Shown here in pieces: positions 50,344 to 58,526 of a stretch of 64,000 bases of DNA. The notes below the pieces were generated by a model that ran no database searches, was not told the origin of the DNA, and worked only from the letters and a program-made list of their open reading frames with translations. This DNA comes from Methylobacterium radiotolerans JCM 2831. GTDB taxonomy: Bacteria > Pseudomonadota > Alphaproteobacteria > Rhizobiales > Beijerinckiaceae. The first letter of the stretch is position 1. The number at the start of each line of letters is the position of its first letter. The DNA is taken from assembly GCF_000019725.1 (NCBI RefSeq), contig NC_010505.1:1302001-1366000 (forward strand), read 5' to 3'. A program made the position numbers and the translations under genes.

Positions 50344-50457
50344 TCACCCGACCGCCCAGAAAAGCGGGAGCGCGCCGGCCAGGAACAGGGCCGACGAGAG
50401 GAGCACGGCGAGACGCTCGCGATGATGCAGGACGAAGGCGTGAGGGCTGGCGAACAT
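50344..50457 (-). CDS. 37-residue transmembrane peptide (copy 2, ATG start)
   Basis: MFASPHAFVLHHRERLAVLL then SSALFLAGALPLFWAVG. One membrane helix with a basic N-terminal side. Same length and near-identical C-terminal 26 residues as copy 1 at 43917-44030. Purpose unknown; a small membrane peptide or toxin-like hydrophobic peptide are both possible. Confidence 0.55.
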   Translation of the reverse strand: MFASPHAFVLHHRERLAVLLSSALFLAGALPLFWAVG

Positions 50458-50895
50458 GGCAGGCCGGATCGGAAGAGGGGTCAGCACCCTCGCGCCTGAA
50501 CCTTGACGGATCGAAGGCGCTTCGCGCTGTCCACAGGCGATGGCCGACCTCTGTCGCTGCCGAGCCACATGCTCTTGGATGTGTTCAGACGCACCTCGCA
50601 GTAGCAGCGTCGCGCGCAGCCCTTCTTCGTGGCTGCTATCGCCCCCTCGATAGCCCGACCCCTGCGGCGCAGTGACCTCCAGGGTTGCTGCGCCGTTGTC
50701 GTTCCGGGTCCCTGCCCGAGACGGCGGAAGTGTCAGGATCGGCGCAACAGTTCACACTGGCCCGAAAGGCGCGGGCCGAGCCCTCTAGGGGCCGGCCCGC
50801 CTGCCGTTCGGTTTCGCCTGTCAGAAGCCGTAGCGACGCTGCAGAGTACGCGCAGGAGAGCTGCCGCCACCATCCGTAGCGACCGCCTCGCGCCG
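50458..50895. other. gap without supported gene
   Basis: About 440 nt. The first 60 nt match the sequence upstream of peptide copy 1 (CGATCCGTCA-GGTTCAGG on the minus strand). Nothing else recognised. Confidence 0.4.
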
Positions 50896-51654
50896 TTAAC
50901 GCTCCCTCAAGGAAGTCGCTCCTGCACGGCCAGCGACGTCGGCACGGACGGAAAGCCCTTCCGGGCCGGTCACGGCCTCGAAAAGAGAGCCTCCCTTTGA
51001 CGCGAACCGTTTGTCGGCATGCGAAGCCCACTCGTCAGCAGACGGGAGCGGCAGCCCAAGCTGGTGGGCGAGCGAAACGAGCTCCTTCAAACGGCCGGTC
51101 TGGGTCTTGCGGCGCAGGTTGAGCCGATGGGTCTCCACAGTGCGCACACTCAGCGCCAAGCGCCGGGCGACCTCCTTGTTGCTGAAGCCTGCGCAGAGGA
51201 AGCGCAGGACGTCGATCTCGCGGGGGGACAGACCGAAGTTGCAGCTCTGGCCCGCCTTGATGGCGCCCAGCCGCTTCGGAGGAACGAGGCAAGCCGCTCC
51301 CTTCACGAGGGCAAGCAGCGCCGCACTGAGTTCCTGCTGCGAATGTGAGCGCCCGACGAAGGCGTCAGCACCCGCATCCAGCAGAGACTCGAAGTGGTCC
51401 GCTGTCAGCGCGTCGAAGGTCACCAGGATGCGCAGGTTCGGCCGGCACTCCCTCAGGCCGGTGACACGCGCGATTCCCTCCGCGAGCTTGTCCGAGCTGA
51501 GACAGACCACAGCGACCTCAACCTCGACATCGGCTTCGTCCAGGCATGCCTCGCCGAGTAGGCGGATCTCCGGCAAGTGATCCAAAGCAGCGCGGGCGGC
51601 AGCGCTCAGGTCCTGCGCGTCATCCAGGATCAGGACCCCGACGGTCGTACTCAT
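50896..51654 (-). CDS. LuxR-type response regulator, atypical receiver
   Basis: 252 residues. Receiver-like N-domain (VGVLILDDAQDLSAAARAAL; VTFDALTADHFESLLDAGADAFVGRSHSQQEL) in which the phospho-acceptor position reads VVCLSSDKLAEG, with no clear D-x-P loop, so phosphorylation is doubtful. C-terminal LuxR helix-turn-helix at about 143-200: LSPREIDVLRFLCAGFSNKE, VARRLALSVRTVETHRLNLR. ATG 51654. A 40-residue tail follows the HTH. No kinase nearby; may be regulated by other means. Confidence 0.88.
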   Translation of the reverse strand: MSTTVGVLILDDAQDLSAAARAALDHLPEIRLLGEACLDEADVEVEVAVVCLSSDKLAEGIARVTGLRECRPNLRILVTFDALTADHFESLLDAGADAFVGRSHSQQELSAALLALVKGAACLVPPKRLGAIKAGQSCNFGLSPREIDVLRFLCAGFSNKEVARRLALSVRTVETHRLNLRRKTQTGRLKELVSLAHQLGLPLPSADEWASHADKRFASKGGSLFEAVTGPEGLSVRADVAGRAGATSLRER

Positions 51655-52014
51655 GACCTCGCACCCTTTGTCTCTCAGTTCGATATGCCGAACCGGGATC
51701 AGAAGCAGGTTTGCGAGGAGTTTTTAAATGTTTCTTGCGTTCCGCCATATATGGCTCAGCCGATATCCAGACATAACGCGCACGACGATCTCACGAAGGC
51801 GATCATTGCCATTCAGCCAAAGCATAAATGTCGCTCTCAAGTGAATGTTTGGCGATAGAGCGGTTTAGATCCATATACAATTGTCGAATTGAACAACACG
51901 CTCGGCCGGAAACAGCTCAAGTTAGGCACTGCGTGTGTGGTTGAATGTCGCGGGGCGGGCGACCCATCTGTATCTGCCGTCCCGCCGAGCCCGACCCGCT
52001 TCCGCGGCCGCTCC
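51655..52014. other. AT-rich gap upstream of the LuxR-type gene
   Basis: 360 nt with long AT-rich runs (51715-51905), clearly below the local GC level. Promoter of the LuxR-type gene probably lies here. No gene supported. Ends at the IS3 end-like sequence. Confidence 0.5.
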
Positions 52015-52376
52015 TGACCTGACCGGCCGGCTTTGGACCCTTCTGATCGAGAGGATCAATCGACCCCTTCCGGCGCGGCGAACGCCACCGCCTCGAAGCT
52101 GCGCCACGGCGCGCGCCGATGGATCACCTCGGCCTTGAACAGACCGCTGATCGTCTCGGCCGAGGCGTTGTCGTCGCTGTATCCGACGCTGCCGACCGAA
52201 GGCTCGACGCCCGCCTCCGCCAGCCATTCCGTGTCGCGCCGAGCGAGGTATCGGCTCCCCCTGTCGCTGTGGTGCGCGAGCCCGCTCACCTGGAGGGGCC
52301 GGCGCTCGTGCAGGGCCTGCTCCAGACCGTCGAGCACGAAGGTGGCGCGAGCCGTGCGGGAGAAACGCGACCGCCT
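52015..52376 (-). mobile_element. IS3-family remnant with transposase fragment
   Basis: Minus-strand frame: TARATFVLDGLEQALHERRP, LAHHSDRGSRYLARRDTEWL, VEPSVGSVGYSDDNASAETI, SGLFKAEVIHRRAPWRSFEA, the second half of an IS3 orfB (HSDRGSQY and SVGxxxDNAxAETxNGLYK blocks), stopping at 52056. The left edge TGACCTGACCGG ... CTTTGGACC (52015-52039) nearly repeats the left end of the IS at 45469. No N-terminal half is present. Confidence 0.85.
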
Positions 52377-52820
52377 TTAGAAGAGCGCGACGAGCGCGAC
52401 ACCGGCCACCATCAGCAGGCCACCGAGGATCCGCCAGAGGCTGGCCGGATGCACCTCAAAGCCGACCAAGCCGAAATGGTCGAGCAGGATGGAGGTCACG
52501 ACGCCCGCCGTCACCAGAAGCCCGAGAAACGCCCCAGCTCCGACGTGCCGAGCAATCAGCAGCTGCGCGATCACGACTCCGCCGCCCAGGAAGCCGCCGC
52601 CCCATGCCCACCACGGCACCTGCGACAGCTCCTGGGTTGTCGGCCATGCCAAGCGACGGGATATGAGGCCGATGATCAGGACGGTCAGGGCGGTGCCGAT
52701 ACCAACGATCAGACCCGCCACGAGCGGCTGAGAGAAGCCTCTGGCGAGGGTACTGTTCTGGCCTGGCTGGATGGCGTTCGCGATCCCAGCCAGCAGGACG
52801 GCGCCGTACAGGTACCACAT
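52377..52820 (-). CDS. DMT-family transporter, YdcZ/DUF606 type
   Basis: 147 residues, five hydrophobic segments (WYLYGAVLLAGIANAIQPGQ, LVAGLIVGIGTALTVLIIGL, VVIAQLLIARHVGAGAFLGL, LVTAGVVTSILLDHFGLVGF, ILGGLLMVAGVALVALF). QPGQNSTLARGF and WWAWGGGFLGGG are typical of this half-size drug/metabolite transporter family. ATG 52820 (an upstream TTG at 52832 is possible). Ends exactly where the IS3 remnant begins. Confidence 0.85.
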   Translation of the reverse strand: MWYLYGAVLLAGIANAIQPGQNSTLARGFSQPLVAGLIVGIGTALTVLIIGLISRRLAWPTTQELSQVPWWAWGGGFLGGGVVIAQLLIARHVGAGAFLGLLVTAGVVTSILLDHFGLVGFEVHPASLWRILGGLLMVAGVALVALF

Positions 52821-52907
52821 GTCGAGATCCAATCGGTGAGATCTCGCTAGGTAGGGCTATCTGCGTCTCTTCCACGTCCCCTGGAACGCCTCGCGTGGGT
52901 CGGCTCG

Positions 52908-53654
52908 TCAGGGCGCGACCGCGTCGTCGTGGAAGCCGCGGGCATCGAAGATGCGCCGGACGACCCCGGCGCGCTTCGCCTCATCCATCCACGCCGTGAC
53001 GCGGGCGAGGGCGGCGGGCCGGCCCTTCGGAACGGCGACGGCGACCTGCGTCTGCTGGAAGCCGCCCGCGACGATGCGGGAGCCCGGGACCTGCAGGACC
53101 ACCGGCCGCAGCGTGTCGCGGGAGAGCGCGAAGGCGTCCGCCTGCCCGGCGCGCATGCGCGCGACCGCCTCGGCCACGGACGGGACGGGGAGGGGCTGCG
53201 TCCGGGTCAGCGTGCGGGCGGAGGCGCGGAACGTCGTCGTGCCCTCGATCGCCACGACCCGGAGTCCCGGCCGGTCCACCTGCGCCACGTCGGTGATGCC
53301 CGACCCGGCGCTGACCAGATAAGTGCTCTCCAGATCGTAGTAGCCCGGCCCGAAATCGATCACCTGGCGCCGGGTCGCGTCGACCGGCATGAAGCTGACA
53401 TCGATCGCCGCGGCCTGGAGGGCGGCGGCCGCGGCGCCCGAGTTCGGGAACAGGGTGACGGCCAGCGGCAGGCCGACCTGCCGGGCGAGATCCGCGCCCA
53501 GATCGGCCGTCACGCCGTCGAGCCCTCCATCGGCCGCGCGGCTGACGAAGATCAGGCCGGCGGACGGCGCCTCGACGAGACCGACGCGGAGCGTGCCGGT
53601 CGGCGCCAGCTCCGCTTTCGCGGAAGCATCCTGCGCGGGGCGGGAAATCGTCAT
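52908..53654 (-). CDS. amino-acid-type ABC solute-binding protein without signal peptide
   Basis: 248 residues of family 3 solute-binding fold: GTLRVGLVEAPSAGLIFVSR, GVTADLGADLARQVGLPLAV, DVSFMPVDATRRQVIDFGPGYYD, IEGTTTFRASARTLT, RAGQADAFALSRDTLRP. The start MTISRPAQDASAKAELAPTG has no hydrophobic stretch, so export is not expected from this frame, and no permease or ATPase gene is adjacent. Either a missed upstream start or a cytoplasmic binding protein. Confidence 0.82.
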   Translation of the reverse strand: MTISRPAQDASAKAELAPTGTLRVGLVEAPSAGLIFVSRAADGGLDGVTADLGADLARQVGLPLAVTLFPNSGAAAAALQAAAIDVSFMPVDATRRQVIDFGPGYYDLESTYLVSAGSGITDVAQVDRPGLRVVAIEGTTTFRASARTLTRTQPLPVPSVAEAVARMRAGQADAFALSRDTLRPVVLQVPGSRIVAGGFQQTQVAVAVPKGRPAALARVTAWMDEAKRAGVVRRIFDARGFHDDAVAP

Positions 53655-53780
53655 AGGGGCGAGACGGGGAAGCGAGCAGGGGGCAGAGAAGCGACGCGCA
53701 ACGGGATCGCGAAGGCGAGACCGAGGTGACCCCGGCGATGTCCGCCTCGGGCCTAATCCTTGCTACGTCATTGGGAAGAT

Positions 53781-53857
53781 TGGCGCACCCGACACGATTC
53801 GAACGTGTGACCTTTGCCTTCGGAGGGCAACGCTCTATCCAGCTGAGCTACGGGTGC
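53781..53857 (-). tRNA. tRNA-Arg (CCG)
   Basis: 77 nt with encoded CCA. Minus strand begins GCACCCGTAGCTCAGCTGGA; acceptor GCACCCG pairs with CGGGTGC. The anticodon loop CTCCGAA sits between TTGCC and GGCAA, giving anticodon CCG for Arg codon CGG. T-loop GTTCGAATC is canonical. Confidence 0.97.
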
Positions 53858-54034
53858 AAGCCGTGGCCATTCCCTAGCCCAACCGCGCCGGGAGCGCAAC
53901 GGCGCCCGCACCATCGCGTGCGGCCGCGGGCGACGCAATCCGATCTCCGGCGCGTGTTGCCCCGGCGTCCTTGCCTTCGCGCGCCGTTTCCCGGCCCCTG
54001 GGCGCCGGGCAGAGAGGTCGCGGAGCGGGCAGAG

Positions 54035-55126
54035 GTGGCGGAGGTGACGGGCGGCCGGGATCCGCGGGCGAACAATTTCGGGTCCCTGCGACTCCTGTTC
54101 GCGGGCCTCGTGATCCTCGCCCACGCCCCCGAACTCGTGGACGGGAACCGGTCGCGGGAGTTGCTGACCCAGGTCTTCGGGACCCTGTCCCTGGGGGAGA
54201 TCGCCGTCGACGGCTTCTTCCTCGTGAGCGGCTACCTGATCACCGCGAGCTACCGCGCCAAGCGCTCCTTCGGCGACTACCTCGCGCGGCGAGCGCTGCG
54301 GATCTACCCGGCCTTCGTGGTCGCGTCCCTGCTCTGCATCGCCGTCGTCGCGCCCCTCGGCGGCGGCAACCTCGCGGACGCCTCGCCGCTCGAGGCCCTG
54401 CTGCGGCTGTCGCTGCTGCTGATGCCGGTGGTCCCGGGCGCCTTCGCCGAGCTGCCCTACCCGCTGCTGAACGGCTCGATGTGGACCATCCCCTGCGAGT
54501 TCGGCTGCTACCTGCTGCTCGGCCTCGTCGGCACCGCCCGCGCCCTGCGCCGCCGCGGACGCTATCTCGGCCTGCTCGGGGGGCTCGGCAGCCTCCTCGC
54601 CCTGCGCTGGCTCTTCCTGCCCGTCGGGCATCCGGGCGACATCCTCGGATCCCTGTCGGAGATGATCCGCCTCACCTTCGTGTTCTGCTGCGGCGGCGCC
54701 TTCCGGCTGTTCGCCGACCGGATCACCTACACGCGGCGCGGCGCGACCCTCGCCGCCCTGCTGCTGCTCCCCCTGATGTTCAGCCGGCCGCTGGCCGAGC
54801 CGGCCTTCGCGATCCTCGGCGGCTACCTGATCTTCTGGTTCGCCCTCGCGGTGCGCCCCACCGCCCTCAGCCGCGCCACCGCCCAGGTCGACCCGTCCTA
54901 CGGTCTCTACCTCTACGCCTGGCCGGTGCAGAACCTGCTGGTCGCGCGGATCCCCGGGATCTCACCCTGGGCGGTCGCCGTCCTCACCCTCGCGGCCGCC
55001 ATCCCCCTCGGCCTGCTGAGCTGGTACCTGATCGAGCGGCCGATGCTCCAGTTCCGGCCCGGACCGGGCGGCGCCCGGCCGGAGCCCGGCGCGATCCCGG
55101 CGGCCGGGCCCGCCCTCGGCGCCTAG
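54035..55126 (+). CDS. acyltransferase family 3 membrane protein
   Basis: 363 residues, about ten predicted helices. N-terminal NFGSLRLLFAGLVILAHAPE contains the conserved RLLFAxLVILxH with the catalytic-type His, and DGFFLVSGYLITASYRAKRS the F-x-S-G-(Y/F)-L motif. RRALRIYPAFVVASLL and LNGSMWTIPCEFGCYLLLG are family signatures, YGLYLYAWPVQNLL the C-terminal one. Probably O-acylates an exported polysaccharide (OafA/NodX-like). Start GTG 54035 (54044 also possible); the upstream frame crosses the tRNA and is not real. Confidence 0.92.
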   Translation: MAEVTGGRDPRANNFGSLRLLFAGLVILAHAPELVDGNRSRELLTQVFGTLSLGEIAVDGFFLVSGYLITASYRAKRSFGDYLARRALRIYPAFVVASLLCIAVVAPLGGGNLADASPLEALLRLSLLLMPVVPGAFAELPYPLLNGSMWTIPCEFGCYLLLGLVGTARALRRRGRYLGLLGGLGSLLALRWLFLPVGHPGDILGSLSEMIRLTFVFCCGGAFRLFADRITYTRRGATLAALLLLPLMFSRPLAEPAFAILGGYLIFWFALAVRPTALSRATAQVDPSYGLYLYAWPVQNLLVARIPGISPWAVAVLTLAAAIPLGLLSWYLIERPMLQFRPGPGGARPEPGAIPAAGPALGA

Positions 55127-55212
55127 CGCCGGAAGGCCCGCGGCCGCCGGTAACCGGCGCCGCCCGGGCGCGTTCTCGATGGACAGGCGGGACGCGGCCG
55201 CGGAGGCGGGAC

Positions 55213-55632
55213 ATGACGCAGGTTCTGGATCGCGGGACCCTCGACCGGCTGGTCGCCCTCGGCCGCGACCGGGGCCTCCTCACCGCCGACGATCTGCGCG
55301 CCGCGCTGCCCGTCGAGCGCATGGATGTCGACGCCCTGGTCCTGGTGATGCTGGAGCTGGAGGCGGCGGGCGTGAGCGTCGAGCCCGAAGCCTTCGGCCC
55401 CCCGACGGACCGGCCGGTCCCGGCCGCGGTCACCCTTCCCGCGCCGGGGTCCGGCACGCCGCCGGTCCGGGCAGCGGAGGCGGGGCCGGGCGCGGCCTTC
55501 GCGGCCCCCGCATCCGCCGCGCCGGCCGCCGCGGAGCCGATCCCGGACGACGGCGCCGATGCCGGCCGGGCCGTCCTCCTGGCCGGCCTGGCGACCGTTC
55601 TGGTCCTCGGCGCCGTGCTCCTGATGCTGTGA
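55213..55632 (+). CDS. sigma-70 region 1.1-like domain with C-terminal membrane anchor
   Basis: 139 residues. Residues about 8-60 (LDRLVALGRDRGLLTADDLR, AALPVERMDVDALVLVMLEL, EAAGVSVEPEAF) match region 1.1 of housekeeping sigma factors (family: LvxxGrexGylTxddLnxaLP ... vlxxLxexGixvve). An Ala/Pro linker follows, then one helix at the very end (AVLLAGLATVLVLGAVLLML). GGAGGCGGGAC precedes ATG 55213. Such a tail-anchored 1.1 domain without other sigma parts is uncommon; role unknown. Confidence 0.8.
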   Translation: MTQVLDRGTLDRLVALGRDRGLLTADDLRAALPVERMDVDALVLVMLELEAAGVSVEPEAFGPPTDRPVPAAVTLPAPGSGTPPVRAAEAGPGAAFAAPASAAPAAAEPIPDDGADAGRAVLLAGLATVLVLGAVLLML

Positions 55633-55711
55633 GCGCCCGGCGCGGAACGCTTCGGGCCGCGGCCCCGTTGGCGAGAGCCGGCCGGAGACGGCCCCGAGGA
55701 CCCTCGTATCC

Positions 55712-56101
55712 ATGCGTCAGACCCCGGACGGAACCCTCGCCCTGCTGATCGCGGCCCTGCGCGAGGGGACGGCGCATGTCGAGGCGCTGCTCACGCTGGC
55801 GCGGACGGAGGTCGACGGCAATTTCCGGGCGATCGTGTCGCTGATCGCCATCGTCGGCACGATCCCGGTGCTGCTGATCGTCACCTTCTTCCTCGGCCTG
55901 GACGCCGTGGTGAAGCTGCTGGCCGTGCCGTTCGGCGCCGAGGCGCCGGCCGCGCTGATCGTCGCCGCGCCGTTTCTCGTCATCGCGCTGGGACTCGGCT
56001 GGATGGGCGCCCGCCGGATGGCGCTCTCGAACCTCGAGCCCTGGCGGACGTGGCGGCAGGTGAAGCGGGACGTCCGCGAGGTGACCCGCGCCGGCGCGTG
56101 A
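55712..56101 (+). CDS. membrane protein of the phage-holin superfamily III (holin-X/DUF1469) type
   Basis: 129 residues. N-terminal amphipathic helix (LLIAALREGTAHVEALLTLARTEV), two membrane helices (AIVSLIAIVGTIPVLLIVTFFL and LIVAAPFLVIALGLGWMGAR), and a basic tail. This is the usual outline of putative actinobacterial/proteobacterial holin-X proteins found on chromosomes, with no link to phage. ATG 55712. Confidence 0.65.
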   Translation: MRQTPDGTLALLIAALREGTAHVEALLTLARTEVDGNFRAIVSLIAIVGTIPVLLIVTFFLGLDAVVKLLAVPFGAEAPAALIVAAPFLVIALGLGWMGARRMALSNLEPWRTWRQVKRDVREVTRAGA

Positions 56102-56270
56102 TTCCGGGACCGGAAATCTCAGCGCCGTCAGGTCGATGCGGCGGTCCGCTCACGCGTGATCCGAGCGAGGGTTCGCCGCGCGTACCGGTCCGGGCGCGCT
56201 CGACCGGTCTGTCCGGATCCGGATCCAAGTCCTTGCTCAAACGGCGCGATTCGGCCGAGCCACGCCGGTC

Positions 56271-58037
56271 CTAGCCCGTCGGTGCCAGCATGGTGCCGAG
56301 GCCCGGATCGAGCGGCACGTCGAGCCGGCAGCGCAGGCCCGCGGCCTCGAAGGCGAGGTCGACCGTGCCGGCGAGTTCGCGCCGCACGCCGCCGGCGATC
56401 AGCCGCGTCCCGAAGCCCACCCGGGTCGGCGCCCGCACCGGCGGGCCGCCGCGCTCCTCCCAGCTGAGCCGCAGCCGCCGCTCCCCCGCCGCGCCGGCGG
56501 CGACCGACCACGCCACCCGGACGCGGCCCTCGCGGACCGAGAGGGCGCCGTACTTGGCGGCGTTGGTGGTCAGCTCGTGGACCGTCAGGCCGAGCGCCAG
56601 CACCTCGCGGGGGCTCAGCGACACGTCCGGCCCGTCCAGACGGATCTGGTCGCCGCCGGTCCGGTACGGGCCGAGCTCGCTCTCCAGCACCTCGCGCAGG
56701 GGAGCCCCGCTCCAGTCCTCGCGGGTCAGGAGGTCGTGGGTCTTCGACAGGGCCAGGATCCGCGCCTCCAGGACCTCGGCGGAGCCGCGGGACTGCCGGG
56801 CGAGGGCCTGGACGGTGGCCAGGGTGTTCTTCACCCGGTGGTTCAGCTCGTGCAGCATCGTGCCCTGCTGCGCCTGCAGGGCGCGGCCGCGCTGGATCTC
56901 GGCGCGCAGCTCGGCGGTGCTGCGCTGGAGGGTGGCGGCCATGGCGTCGAGCTTGCTGCCCAGCCGGTCGAACTCCGCGGCGCCGTGCAGGCCGGTGCGG
57001 GCGGCGAGGTCGCCGGCCTGCCACGCCGCCGCGGTGCGCAGGAGCCGCTCGACCGGGCGGCGGATGAACACCCGCCCGGCCACGAGGGCGGCGGCGAGCG
57101 CCAGGGCCGCCCCGAGGGCGATCAGCACCAGGCCGCGGCGGGTGGCGGCGTCGATGTCCGCGAAGGCGGTGGCGTGGTCGCGCCCGACGACGACGCGCAC
57201 CCCCGCCAGCGGGCCGTCCGGCATCGCGGTGGCGATGATCCGCTGGCGGCCGTCGAGGCCCGCGGCGACGCGGACGTCGCTGCCCTGGGCCTCCAGCATG
57301 GCGACCCGGTCGGGCGGGATCGGCCTGCCGATCCAGGCCGCCTCGTCCGGGCGGCGGGCGATGATCAGGCCGTCGCGGTCCGTCACGGTGATCGCCGTCT
57401 CCGCCTGATGGAGCGCCTGTTCCAGATGATCGGAGAGCCAGTCGAGGTCGACGGCGGCGAGCAGGACGCCCGCGGGCGCCCCCCCGGAGTCGCCGGCGTG
57501 GACGGCCCGGGCGAAGTGGATCGACGGCCGCCGTGTCTGGAAGCCGACCGCGTAGCCGCCGACTGCGTAGCCGCCCCGCTCCAGGGCGCGGCGGTGATAG
57601 GCCCGGCCGCGGCTCGAGTAGGAGCCCGCGGGCGCGCCGGCGCTGTCGCAGATCACGGCCCCCTCGGGATCGGTGAGGGCGATCAGCAGCACGTGCGGCA
57701 GCCGCGCGGCCGCCCGCCGCAGGTAGGCGGTGCAGGCCGCCGGCTCCCGCGCCTGCACGGTGGCGTCCCCGGAGATCAGATCGAGGGCCTGCTGCATCCG
57801 GTCGGAGACCTGCGCGAAATCCTCCGCCACGTCGCGCGCGGTGGCGCGGGCGTCGGCCCGCACGGCCGCGTCGCGGCTCGCCCGCAGGGCGACCTCGTTG
57901 TAGCCCTGGATCGCCAGCGCCGGGGCGAGGGCGAGCAGGACGAGCAGCAGGATGCGGGTCGTCAGCGACAGGGTCGGAGAACGCGGCCGAGAGCGCAGAA
58001 GCGGGAGCGGGGTGCGGAACCGGAAGCGGAGCGGCAT
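56271..58037 (-). CDS. HWE-family sensor histidine kinase with Cache sensor and HAMP
   Basis: 588 residues. TM1 about 27-46 (ILLLVLLALAPALAIQGYNE), a dCache-type periplasmic sensor to about 280 (VLLIALTDPEGAVICDSAGA; FARAVHAGDSGGAPAGVLLA), TM2 about 285-310, HAMP, then the HWE kinase core: HELNHRVKNTLATVQALARQ (phospho-His in LNHRVKN), ILALSKTHDLLT, LTVHELTTNAAKYGALS and the HWE-type WEERGGPPV, followed by GFGTRLI. This class handles light and stress signals in alphaproteobacteria. ATG 58037. The degenerate receiver gene lies 6 nt upstream. Confidence 0.93.
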   Translation of the reverse strand: MPLRFRFRTPLPLLRSRPRSPTLSLTTRILLLVLLALAPALAIQGYNEVALRASRDAAVRADARATARDVAEDFAQVSDRMQQALDLISGDATVQAREPAACTAYLRRAAARLPHVLLIALTDPEGAVICDSAGAPAGSYSSRGRAYHRRALERGGYAVGGYAVGFQTRRPSIHFARAVHAGDSGGAPAGVLLAAVDLDWLSDHLEQALHQAETAITVTDRDGLIIARRPDEAAWIGRPIPPDRVAMLEAQGSDVRVAAGLDGRQRIIATAMPDGPLAGVRVVVGRDHATAFADIDAATRRGLVLIALGAALALAAALVAGRVFIRRPVERLLRTAAAWQAGDLAARTGLHGAAEFDRLGSKLDAMAATLQRSTAELRAEIQRGRALQAQQGTMLHELNHRVKNTLATVQALARQSRGSAEVLEARILALSKTHDLLTREDWSGAPLREVLESELGPYRTGGDQIRLDGPDVSLSPREVLALGLTVHELTTNAAKYGALSVREGRVRVAWSVAAGAAGERRLRLSWEERGGPPVRAPTRVGFGTRLIAGGVRRELAGTVDLAFEAAGLRCRLDVPLDPGLGTMLAPTG

Positions 58038-58043
58038 CGGCGG

Positions 58044-58421
58044 TCAGTCGAGACCGGCGATCGGCGCGCGCGCCCGCGCGGCCAGGGTCTCCACGGAGAG
58101 CGGCGCGGTGCTCATCCGCATCCCCGGTTCGAGGGCGCCGGGGCCGAAGGTCGCGATCTTTACGGAGCCGGTGGTGAGCAGGACCTTCGGATCCGGCCGG
58201 TGCGGCCGGGCCGCTTCCACCCTCTCCCGGCCGTCGAGGCCGCCGGACAGGCCGACATCGCTCATCGGCAGCCCGGTCGCCGCGCCGGTCGCCGCGGGCG
58301 CGGCGCGGCGGCGCTCGACCTCCTGCGCGAGGGTGCGGTTGCGCGGCCAGCGGTCCGCCGCCTCGTCCGCGCTCACGAGGCGCCGCCGGATCGGGCGGAC
58401 GCGATCGACGCGTGCGAGCAA
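58044..58421 (-). pseudogene. degenerate response-regulator receiver fragment
   Basis: The C-terminal part reads MSDVGLSGGLDGRERVEAAR, PDPKVLLTTGSVKIATFGPG, ALEPGMRMSTAPLSVETLAA. This follows HWE-associated receivers (TDVxLPGGMDGREL ... KVLFTTGYARNAI ... LITKPF) from the phospho-Asp onward, but the N-terminal third is absent or replaced by Arg-rich sequence and the invariant Lys of TKPF is lost (STAPLS). A decayed receiver just upstream of the HWE kinase gene. Confidence 0.65.
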
Positions 58422-58526
58422 GCGGATTCGCGGGCGGGACGCCGTCTCATCCCGGCGTTGTTGCAGAACCGGTCGGCCCTTGCCAGTGCGCCGCGCGATC
58501 GGGGCGACGCCGTGGGAGGGATCGTC

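Noticed and set aside
51577..51858. Plus-strand ORF upstream of the LuxR-type gene
   Set aside because: Partly antisense to the regulator and otherwise AT-rich non-coding sequence without a ribosome site.
53726..54034. Extension of the acyltransferase upstream to 53726
   Set aside because: It would translate the tRNA-Arg gene and its flank; the family domain starts after 54050.
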